This document shows, one piece after another, positions 24,663 through 31,576 of a stretch of 64,000 nt of DNA. The notes beneath the pieces are model-generated. The model searched no databases and was not told where the DNA came from. It saw nothing but the letters and a program-made list of their open reading frames with translations. Position 1 is the first letter of the stretch. Each line of letters starts with the position of its first letter. Made by a program: the position numbers and the translations under genes. Source of the stretch: Treponema sp. (lineage in GTDB: Bacteria > Spirochaetota > Spirochaetia > Treponematales > Treponemataceae); NCBI GenBank assembly GCA_016294035.1, contig JAEDCT010000010.1:23771-87770 (forward strand), given 5' to 3'.

Positions 24663-26357
24663 TTGCATCCTCTGGAATATTTCAAATATCATTTTCGCCG
24701 GTCTCCCGTTGTCAGAGCTGTAACCTGGTTGCTGCTTCTTGTTCTGGCAATTGTTTTTTTTGGAATTATCACGCGCACAATAAAACGAAAGCCTGTAATT
24801 GAATCAATGAATCCTCTCATCGGACTTCCGGGAGATGAAATGACTATTACGGGGCATAATTTTGGTACCGAAAAGGAATCTTCGTATGTAGAGATTGCCG
24901 GTTCCCGAATTACTGCCAGCGGTTACACCCACTGGTCGGACAAGGAAATCAGACTGGTTCTTCCGTCAAATGTTCAGGACGGACTTGTGTTTGTGGGAAC
25001 ATCTTCCGGAAAGTCGGAGCCTGTGTTCTTTGCAAATTCCACTGGAATCCCTGTTGCCGTCAAGGCTGATCCGGCCGTTACCATTCCTGTTATCAGTTCA
25101 ATTACTCCTGACACTGCTTGTCCTGGGCAGATTATTTCAATTCTGGGAACAAACTTCGGTGGTGGACGTGGAAATTCCAGGGTTTTCTTTACTGCCAACC
25201 GAGATGGAATTTCAGCAACTGTAAGTCCAAAGGATCAGGGGCAGAATTTTATCGAGGCAAGTGTTGCTGAAATGGACTATGAATCCTGGAACGACTCTGA
25301 GATTCGCGTCCGTGTTCCCGATGGTGCAGCTTCTGGTTCTGTGTATGTTGAAACTTCCCGCGGTTCAAGTGTTTCAAAAAAAATTGAAGTTAAGTTTCCA
25401 AACGGCCAGAAAACTTATTCAGGCCGCAGAACATACGTAATCCAGACATCAACTGACATTGAGACAAATGTTGCCGGTCAGGAATCGGTAATCTCCCTTT
25501 ACATTCCAAAGCCTGCAGTGTCATCTTTCCAGCCATCAGTTCAGCTTAATGAATGCATTCCGGAACCTTTTATTGGAGACGACTGTGATGACATGATTTA
25601 CAAAATCAATTTGGGAAAGGTCAGGAACAACAAGCAGAAGTTTACTCAGAGTTATGTTGTAAGTGCTTATGACGTTAAGTCAAATATCAAGGGAAAGAAT
25701 GTAGGCCAGTACAGGGATAAAAACAGCATTATGTATATGAATGCAACCAGTTCTGATCCTATTATTCCGGCAAAGGATCCATCTGTTTCTTCACTTGCAG
25801 AAGCCATTATTGGAAAAGCAAAATCTCCCTATGACAAGGCCTATCTTATCTACAAGTACATGACAGAAAACTACAAGGTTGTTGATAAGCTGCGTTCAGG
25901 TGATGTTGAAGTAAAGGACATAATCAAGAAAAAGCGCGGTGATGCCTATGACATGGCAATAATGTATGCTTCACTGTGCCGTGCAGGCGGAGTTGCTGCC
26001 ATGCCAGTTGCCGGAATTCTCATTCAAAGTGATTCAACTACAAAACCTCACTGGTGGGTTGAAGTCTATTTTGAACGCTACGGATGGTTTCCTGTTGATC
26101 CAGCTCTTGGTGCAGGTCTTGAATTCAATTCCTTTGTTGCAATTGATAATCCAGGTGAATACTATTTTGGAAACATGGACAGTCAGCACATTGCCTTTAG
26201 CCGCGGTTGGAAGCAGATTCGTCAGTCAGCACATAATACAAAGATTGTGTACCGGCCACGAAGCTATGCTTTCCAGTCAATTTGGGAAGAGGCCAGTGAT
26301 GAAGTTTCAAGTTACAGTTCACTCTGGAACAATCCGGTAATCCTGGGAATTTACTAG
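24663..26357 (+). CDS. Membrane-anchored IPT/TIG and transglutaminase-like protein, catalytic Cys missing
   Basis: A 564-residue protein with an N-terminal membrane anchor (about 19-40), two IPT/TIG immunoglobulin-like domains (about 48-125 and 145-250; GLPGDEMTITGHNFGTEKE, CPGQIISILGTNFGGGRG) and a C-terminal transglutaminase-like domain (about 380-520). In the latter the His (463, KPHWWVEVYF) and Asp (479, WFPVDPALG) are present, but the nucleophile Cys position in RGDAYDMAIMYASL is Ala428. It is therefore probably a non-catalytic binding domain. The start is TTG, 1 base after the anti-sigma stop, with AGGAAA upstream. It belongs to the sigma/anti-sigma operon and may sense or organise the periplasm. 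Confidence 0.85.
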   Translation: MHPLEYFKYHFRRSPVVRAVTWLLLLVLAIVFFGIITRTIKRKPVIESMNPLIGLPGDEMTITGHNFGTEKESSYVEIAGSRITASGYTHWSDKEIRLVLPSNVQDGLVFVGTSSGKSEPVFFANSTGIPVAVKADPAVTIPVISSITPDTACPGQIISILGTNFGGGRGNSRVFFTANRDGISATVSPKDQGQNFIEASVAEMDYESWNDSEIRVRVPDGAASGSVYVETSRGSSVSKKIEVKFPNGQKTYSGRRTYVIQTSTDIETNVAGQESVISLYIPKPAVSSFQPSVQLNECIPEPFIGDDCDDMIYKINLGKVRNNKQKFTQSYVVSAYDVKSNIKGKNVGQYRDKNSIMYMNATSSDPIIPAKDPSVSSLAEAIIGKAKSPYDKAYLIYKYMTENYKVVDKLRSGDVEVKDIIKKKRGDAYDMAIMYASLCRAGGVAAMPVAGILIQSDSTTKPHWWVEVYFERYGWFPVDPALGAGLEFNSFVAIDNPGEYYFGNMDSQHIAFSRGWKQIRQSAHNTKIVYRPRSYAFQSIWEEASDEVSSYSSLWNNPVILGIY

Positions 26358-26388
26358 GCCTTAAAATTGTTTTGGAAGAAATGAACAC

Positions 26389-26404
26389 ATACCTTCACGG
26401 GCAG
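26389..26404 (+). repeat. Possible decayed end of the inverted-repeat element
   Basis: ATACCTTCACGGGCAG differs at two of 16 positions from the left end of the element at 57330-57610. No matching right end is seen nearby. It also forms part of a short hairpin (CTTC/GAAG) followed by TTTTTT that could terminate the upstream operon. Confidence 0.3.
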
Positions 26405-26464
26405 AAGTGTTTTTTGTAAAGATACGGAAAAATATTGCATATTATTTTTTGGAGATATATATAA

Positions 26465-27199
26465 ATGAAGACTAAGGTATTGTCAGTTGGTGGTTCTATT
26501 ATTGCTCCTGATGGAGTTGATGTTGATTTGCTCGTTAAGTTCAGCAGAATGGCAAATAAGTGGCTCAAGGAAAATCCCGATGGCCGATTGATTTTTGTTG
26601 CAGGTGGCGGAGCTCCAGCTCGTGTTTACCAGAATGCATACAGAAATGTTGTTTCCCAGTTTGATGCAGACCAGAAGGCAAGCCTTTCATTTGCAAATGA
26701 TGACGAGACAAACTATGCATGTGACTGGATTGGTATTATGGCAACTCGTCTCAATGCTCAGATTCTAAAGACATGTTTTGGTCCATTGTGCCAGCAGGAT
26801 GTTGTTACTGATCCTACAGCCGTTTCCGATTTTAAGGGACGTGTCCTTGTTGCAGCCGGATGGAAACCTGGATTTTCCACAGATAATGATGCCGTTCTCC
26901 TGGCAGAAAAATTCAACGCAGACACAGTTGTTAATCTTTCAAACATCGAAAAGGTTTATACTGATGATCCAAGAAAAAATCCTGATGCAAAGCCAATTGA
27001 TGAGATATCATGGTCTGACTTCCGCAAGATGGTAGGTGATGAATGGGTTCCAGGTAAAAACTGTCCATTTGATCCAATTGCCTCAAAAAAAGCCCAGGAA
27101 TTAGGTCTAAAAGTAATCTGTGCCGCCGGAAAAAACATCGAGAATATTGAGGCCGTGTTGAATGAAAATAAATACATAGGGACAACAATAAAGGGTTGA
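26465..27199 (+). CDS. pyrH: UMP kinase, archaeal/spirochaete type
   Basis: Phosphorylates UMP to UDP for pyrimidine nucleotide supply. The 244-residue amino-acid-kinase fold shows an N-terminal VLSVGGSIIAPDGVD, VAGGGAPARVYQNAYR near residue 45, WKPGFSTDNDAVLLAEKF near 140 and NLSNIEKVYTDDPRKNPDAK near 160. The sequence is of the archaeal-like subtype rather than the E. coli type. GGAG lies 9 bases before the ATG. The last 16 codons and the stop are the parent of the tandem repeat that follows, so the 3' end of this gene exists in four copies. Confidence 0.9.
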   Translation: MKTKVLSVGGSIIAPDGVDVDLLVKFSRMANKWLKENPDGRLIFVAGGGAPARVYQNAYRNVVSQFDADQKASLSFANDDETNYACDWIGIMATRLNAQILKTCFGPLCQQDVVTDPTAVSDFKGRVLVAAGWKPGFSTDNDAVLLAEKFNADTVVNLSNIEKVYTDDPRKNPDAKPIDEISWSDFRKMVGDEWVPGKNCPFDPIASKKAQELGLKVICAAGKNIENIEAVLNENKYIGTTIKG

Positions 27200-27568
27200 G
27201 AAAAATTTGGAACGCGAAAACGTGGAGCGTTCCTCGGCCGAAAGCCCGAGCCCCCCGGCGAGGGAGCGTGGCCGTGTTGAACGAAAATAAATAGTTATAA
27301 TCGAACAACAATAAAAGGCTGAGAAAAATTCGGAACGCGAAAACGTGGAGCGTTCCCCGGCCGAAAGCCCGAGCCCCCCGGCGAGGGAGCGTGGCCGTGT
27401 TGAACGAAAATAAATAGTTATAATCGAACAACAATAAAAGGCTGAGAAAAATTCGGAACGCGAAAACGTGGAGCGTTCCCCGGCCGAAAGCCCGAGCCCC
27501 CCGGCGAGGGAGCGTGGCCGTGTTGAACGAAAATAGATACATAGGGACAACAATAAAGGGCTGAGAAA
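27152..27568 (+). repeat. 123-bp tandem repeat built from the pyrH tail and a GC-rich block
   Basis: The pyrH terminal sequence (starting GCCGTGTTGAA) recurs at 27152, 27271, 27394 and 27517. Between the copies lie three nearly identical blocks of about 66 bases, far more GC-rich than the surroundings. The ggaacgcg landmarks at 27209, 27332 and 27455 give an exact 123-bp period. Each block has a hairpin GGAACGC/GCGTTCC. The first and last tails resemble each other more than the middle ones: the ATACATAGGG core is kept only at the ends. Since 123 is divisible by three, long open frames appear on the other strand; they are artefacts. Confidence 0.9.
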
Positions 27569-27586
27569 AAAGTAAGGAATCTTCTT

Positions 27587-28159
27587 ATGAAAAGACTATC
27601 TGTAATTCTTTTGGTATTTATTCTGTTTTTTGCATCTTGTGTTTCATCAAGGCATCCAAAACTTTCAAGAACCATTGAAGGCGTGGGATTGAAATCAGCT
27701 GAACAGCTTACGGCTTTTTTCATGAGCCAGAGACCCGACAGTGACCGTGAAATGGTTTTTACTCTGGCATCATATTACATTGAAGAATGTTCAACCGAAG
27801 GAATTAACAGTGATGTTGCCTTTATTCAAATGTGCCATGAAACCGGGTATCTTAAATTCGGGAATCTTGTTACTCCGGAAATGCACAATTACTGCGGACT
27901 TGGTTCAATCAACGAGGAGAACCGCGGGCTTGTTTTTGAAACAGAACAGCTTGGTGTAAGAGCTCATGTGCAGCACCTTCACGCCTATGGAACAACTGAA
28001 GACAAAGTCCTTGTAAATGAATGCATTGATTCCAGGTATAAGTATGTACGGCCACGAGGAAAGTCTGTGGATATCTGGGGGCTTTCCGGAACATGGGCCA
28101 GCGATCCATATTACTCAATCAAGCTGGAAGAAAAAATGAAACTACTGGAAAAGTTCTAG
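27587..28159 (+). CDS. Glucosaminidase-domain lipoprotein
   Basis: A 190-residue lipoprotein (signal ending FFASC, Cys at about 17) with a mannosyl-glycoprotein endo-beta-N-acetylglucosaminidase-like domain. Diagnostic parts are INSDVAFIQMCHETGYLKFG with the catalytic Glu, NYCGLGSINEENRG and VQHLHAYG. It probably trims peptidoglycan at the cell surface. SD AAGGAA precedes the ATG. Its leader is the last copy of the pyrH-tail repeat. An inverted-repeat element is inserted a few bases after its stop. Confidence 0.85.
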   Translation: MKRLSVILLVFILFFASCVSSRHPKLSRTIEGVGLKSAEQLTAFFMSQRPDSDREMVFTLASYYIEECSTEGINSDVAFIQMCHETGYLKFGNLVTPEMHNYCGLGSINEENRGLVFETEQLGVRAHVQHLHAYGTTEDKVLVNECIDSRYKYVRPRGKSVDIWGLSGTWASDPYYSIKLEEKMKLLEKF

Positions 28160-28167
28160 AAATTAAA

Positions 28168-28244
28168 CGGAAGTATTCCTTCACGGACAGTGGTAGGTAT
28201 TTTTATATGTAATTTTTCATTCTGTCCGTGATGTGGTATTCTAG
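28168..28244 (+). mobile_element. Short inverted-repeat element (MITE-like), minimal copy C
   Basis: A 77-bp element with 23-bp terminal repeats: the left end reads ...CCTTCACGGACAG (28168-28190) and the right end CTGTCCGTGATG... (28222-28244). It is flanked by AAATTAAA (28160-28167) and AAATCAAA (28245-28252), a 7/8 target duplication. Only the ends and the conserved ATTTTTATA core remain compared with the longer copies at 53230 and 57330. It lies between two convergent genes, and the TetR stop codon falls inside the right duplication. Confidence 0.8.
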
Positions 28245-28247
28245 AAA

Positions 28248-28898
28248 TCAAATCATCTTGCAGAAATCTTCAAGAAAAGCGTTGATCATTTCCATGCCTT
28301 CTTCGTCTGGTGGAAGACTGAACAATTCTCCCTCACCGTCGCGTGGATTTGAAACAATCAGTTTTTTTCTTTCAATAAGATAATTTTCCATAATTGTCTT
28401 GAATCCCGAGCAGAACCATTTTGCTGCAGAAGGAATCATTTGTTCACCGATCTTAAGCTTGTTAACCTTAAGCAGTGTTTCAAGAACAATCCTTGTCTGG
28501 GACAGAATTTTTTCTTCTTCTTCCTGAACAATTTCGGCAGCTTTCATGTTGAAGTATTTCTGGCTTTCAATAAAAGTATAAATCTGGAACAGTGGAGATT
28601 TTTCATGCATCCTGACGTAGCGTGTGACAATTCCCTTGAATACCGTTGCAGCAGGATATTTCTTTGCTACTGAATCAATGTCGGATGGAATGAAACTGAT
28701 TTCCCTGTAGTATTCGCGGCATGAGTCAAGAGATTTTTCGAACAAGTCATCCCTGTTTTCAAAGTGATTGTATAGCGAAGCCTTCTTTATGTTGAGTGCG
28801 CCGGCAATGTCTGAAAGGCTTGCAGCACCTGCAGAGAGAAGAAAAGAAGTATCCAGGACAGCCTTGATTATGTCGTCTTTTGTAAGATGATCTGCCAT
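28248..28898 (-). CDS. TetR-family transcriptional regulator
   Basis: A 216-residue repressor-type protein. The N-terminal helix-turn-helix is clear (AGAASLSDIAGALNIKKASL, YNHFENRDDLFEKSLD). The C-terminal ligand-binding part is not assignable. ATG 28898 has GGGGA upstream and gives MADHLTKDDIIKAVLD; a longer frame adds 10 residues without support. It is divergent from the porin-like gene, which it may control. Confidence 0.88.
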   Translation of the reverse strand: MADHLTKDDIIKAVLDTSFLLSAGAASLSDIAGALNIKKASLYNHFENRDDLFEKSLDSCREYYREISFIPSDIDSVAKKYPAATVFKGIVTRYVRMHEKSPLFQIYTFIESQKYFNMKAAEIVQEEEEKILSQTRIVLETLLKVNKLKIGEQMIPSAAKWFCSGFKTIMENYLIERKKLIVSNPRDGEGELFSLPPDEEGMEMINAFLEDFCKMI

Positions 28899-29041
28899 AA
28901 AATTTTCCCCCGAAATATAAGCTAACAATCGTTGGTCTTATGATAATTCAGAATATGACGATTGTAAAGTTTCGAGTTTTTTTTATTTCAAACTGCATTA
29001 TTAATATGAAGAAAAATATCAAGTAAAATTTAAAAAAAATA

Positions 29042-29070
29042 TTGACAACTAAAATACGAGGTTGTAGAAT
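29042..29070 (+). promoter_or_regulatory. Strong sigma70 promoter of the porin-like gene
   Basis: TTGACA (29042-29047), exactly 17 bases, TAGAAT (29065-29070). The leader contains a small hairpin GGTAGC/GTTACC and a strong AAGGAGG 9 bases before the ATG, fitting an abundant outer-membrane protein. Confidence 0.85.
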
Positions 29071-29119
29071 TAGGATATGGTAGCGTATGTTACCGCAAAA
29101 AATAAGGAGGCTATAAGAG

Positions 29120-30208
29120 ATGAAAAAGACTCTAGTCGCAGCTGCTGTAGTAGCAGCATTGGCAACATCTGCATTCGCAGAAATTACATTTGGAGCATGG
29201 TTGCGCGTTCTTGCTGCACCAGTTGCATCTAATGGAGATGATACTGTTGTTGCAATGTCAAACTCATGGGGAGGAAGTGCACGTACAGCTCGTCTTAACG
29301 TTAATGCAGTAGCAGAAGATGGAAACGCAGGTTTCGCAATGGGAATGTACAACAGTGCAGCAATGGACCTTACAGCTGGTGATGAAGCTCAGATGTGGGT
29401 AAAGCCAGTTGAACAGGTTAAGGTATCTGTTGGTAAGTATGATAACAACACACTCCGTGGAGACCTTTGCTATGGTTCATGGAACTGGATGCGCTGTGGA
29501 GAGAACACAACTGGTGAAGGACTCATCATGTCTGGAAACGGTGATACAGGTCTCATGGTAGAAGTAACACCAATCGATGCTCTTTACATCCAGGCTTTGG
29601 TTCCATTCGCTAATGACGGCACATCTGTGCTCGCAGAAGATGCATACAAGGCAGCACGTGGTGGTTTTGCATACACAATCGACGGAATTGGTAAGCTCAA
29701 GGCTCAGTACATCGGAAAGGGTGATGACAAGACTGTAGAAGCAGAATTCGACCTCACAGCAGTTGACGGACTTTATGTTTGCGCTGGTGTAGTAGCAAAC
29801 ATTTGGGACGATGCAGCACCAGATGCTGCAACAACAAAGATTGCAGTTGGTGCTTCTTACCAGATCAACGATGCATTGAAGGTTTCAGCATCAGGTGTAT
29901 ACCAGATGTATGATGATGTTGATGCAGACATCGTAGTTGGTGCAGGTGTAGACTATGCATTGGCTGATGGTCTCAACGCAGTTGCAGACGTTCGCGCTCT
30001 TATTCCTACTGAAGATTATGAAGATGAAAAAGGTGATCCAACAGTATCATTCATGGTTGGACTCCAGAAGAACGTTTCTTCTAACGGATACATCGGAGTT
30101 GCATTCCAGGGTGTAACAAACGGTGGAACATTATCTGGCGGTGCTGTTGACGGAACAGAAGACAACTTTGCTTGGGCAATCCCAGTAGCAGTTTCAGTTT
30201 ACTTCTAA
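29120..30208 (+). CDS. Outer-membrane beta-barrel (porin-like) protein
   Basis: A 362-residue protein with a classic signal peptide (MKKTLVAAAVVAALATSAFA) and alternating amphipathic strands throughout. It ends in VAVSVYF, the C-terminal aromatic signature read by the BAM machinery. It resembles treponemal major outer-membrane proteins in style, but the substrate is unknown. Consensus promoter, strong SD, codon use rich in preferred codons and a strong terminator all indicate high expression. A TetR gene is divergent to it. Confidence 0.8.
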   Translation: MKKTLVAAAVVAALATSAFAEITFGAWLRVLAAPVASNGDDTVVAMSNSWGGSARTARLNVNAVAEDGNAGFAMGMYNSAAMDLTAGDEAQMWVKPVEQVKVSVGKYDNNTLRGDLCYGSWNWMRCGENTTGEGLIMSGNGDTGLMVEVTPIDALYIQALVPFANDGTSVLAEDAYKAARGGFAYTIDGIGKLKAQYIGKGDDKTVEAEFDLTAVDGLYVCAGVVANIWDDAAPDAATTKIAVGASYQINDALKVSASGVYQMYDDVDADIVVGAGVDYALADGLNAVADVRALIPTEDYEDEKGDPTVSFMVGLQKNVSSNGYIGVAFQGVTNGGTLSGGAVDGTEDNFAWAIPVAVSVYF

Positions 30209-30250
30209 TCACGTTGTCAAAAGCGACTTTTAGTGCCTAACTAGCACTTA

Positions 30251-30282
30251 AATCCCAGGAAGCAATTCCTGGGATTTTTTTT
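30251..30282 (+). terminator. Terminator of the porin-like gene
   Basis: AATCCCAGGAA (30251-30261) pairs perfectly with TTCCTGGGATT (30266-30276) across a GCAA loop, followed by a run of T. It is a textbook intrinsic terminator. Confidence 0.95.
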
Positions 30283-30348
30283 CTTTTCAAGATTATCCTT
30301 CCAAAACTTAAAATTACAAAAAATAATCAACAAAAAAATCAAATTGCT

Positions 30349-30377
30349 TTGACAAGTATACAAGATATTTGTATACT
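30349..30377 (+). promoter_or_regulatory. Promoter and palindromic operator of the sbcD operon
   Basis: TTGACA (30349-30354), 17 bases, TATACT (30372-30377). The bases from 30355 to 30377 form a perfect palindrome, AGTATACAA-N5-TTGTATACT, filling the spacer and the -10 box exactly. A repressor bound there would block RNA polymerase. Because the operon encodes DNA repair functions, an SOS-type repressor is a candidate, but the site does not match the LexA boxes I know. The -10 ends 6 bases before the ATG, predicting a leaderless mRNA. Confidence 0.8.
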
Positions 30378-30383
30378 ATAATT

Positions 30384-31574
30384 ATGTCATTTAGAATACT
30401 TCATACTGCAGACTGGCACCTTGGAAAGACATTCCATGATCATTCATTGATTGAGGATCAGAAGAATTTCCTTGCTCAGATAAAAAATCATCTTGCCCAG
30501 AACATTTATGATGCACTGGTTGTTTCCGGTGATATTTTTGACCGTGAGAATCCTCCGCGGGAGGCATTCAATATGTTTGGTGATTTTCTTCATGAAATAA
30601 GCGAAATATGCCCAGACCTGGCAATGTTTTTTATTAAAGGTAACCATGATTCAACAAATTTTGGCTATCCACGAAGCTTGATACGAGACAAAAAAATTTA
30701 TATCAGCGTTGATGAAACAAATCTTCTTGAACCGGTTATTCTTGAAAAGGGCGGCGAGAAACTTGCAGTCTATCAGTTTCCTTTCATGCGGGAACTGTGT
30801 GATGGTGATAGTTTTTACAATGTTCAGCAGGAAATTGTTTCCTGGGCTGTAGATAAAATCAAAAAGTTTCATTCAGAAAACTATGCTGGAATTCCAATTG
30901 TGTTTTCTACCCATGTAACTGCCCTTGGTCATTCTGAAAGCGAATATGACGCTAATTCAGTAGGGTTTGTTGAGGGCGTGAATGCCGGGTTGTTTTCTGA
31001 TTTTGTCTATACTGCACTTGGTCATATTCACAAGACCCAAAAATGCTCTTCAAAATCTAATGTCTATTACAGTGGAGCACCTCTTCTTTACTATTTTGAC
31101 GCCAATCCTGAAACATGCTTTCTGGATGTGACTATAGAAGGTTCGAATGTGTCTGTTAAAAAAATTCCATTCAAGCCCTTGCATCCTGTTTTAAGAATAA
31201 ATGATTTTGTGAATGACTATCTCCAGGAAAACGTAACTGAACTTTTGAAGGAAAAATACAATGGATGTTACCTGGAATTTGTTTATAAGGATCCAGTTCT
31301 GCCGGAAAATTCCAGGTCCAGCATCAAGAAAAATTTCAAGGTGCTTTCATTCAGGCCAGAAAAGACAATCGAAGACCAGATGATGGAAACTTCACTAAAA
31401 GAAAGGTCTAAAATTGTGCGAAAAGCCCGAGTGACCCCGGAAGAGCTATTTGATGCTTTTTTTGATGAACTTCATAAAGATAAGGTTAATCATGATACTG
31501 AAATTTATGGTGAAGCACGAAATATTTTCTCCAGGATCTGGAAGGAATCTCTTGATTCACAGGCGGAGGAATAA
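30384..31574 (+). CDS. sbcD: DNA repair exonuclease subunit SbcD (Mre11-like)
   Basis: The nuclease subunit of SbcCD, which processes hairpins and double-strand ends. The 396 residues show the metallophosphoesterase motifs HTADWHLGK (start), VSGDIFDRENPP, FIKGNHDS, FSTHVTALGHSE and TALGHIHKTQK in order. ATG 30384 lies 6 bases past the -10 box and has no SD; the homology MSFRILHTADWH begins there. sbcC follows 2 bases after the stop, preceded by GGAGGAAT. It is the first gene of a repair operon. Confidence 0.95.
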   Translation: MSFRILHTADWHLGKTFHDHSLIEDQKNFLAQIKNHLAQNIYDALVVSGDIFDRENPPREAFNMFGDFLHEISEICPDLAMFFIKGNHDSTNFGYPRSLIRDKKIYISVDETNLLEPVILEKGGEKLAVYQFPFMRELCDGDSFYNVQQEIVSWAVDKIKKFHSENYAGIPIVFSTHVTALGHSESEYDANSVGFVEGVNAGLFSDFVYTALGHIHKTQKCSSKSNVYYSGAPLLYYFDANPETCFLDVTIEGSNVSVKKIPFKPLHPVLRINDFVNDYLQENVTELLKEKYNGCYLEFVYKDPVLPENSRSSIKKNFKVLSFRPEKTIEDQMMETSLKERSKIVRKARVTPEELFDAFFDELHKDKVNHDTEIYGEARNIFSRIWKESLDSQAEE

Positions 31575-31576
31575 GA

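Noticed and set aside
26931..27553. Minus-strand open frames with a repeated hydrophobic 41-residue unit
   Set aside because: They arise because the 123-bp DNA repeat is divisible by three and lacks stops on that strand. There is no start signal, and part of the frame is antisense to pyrH.
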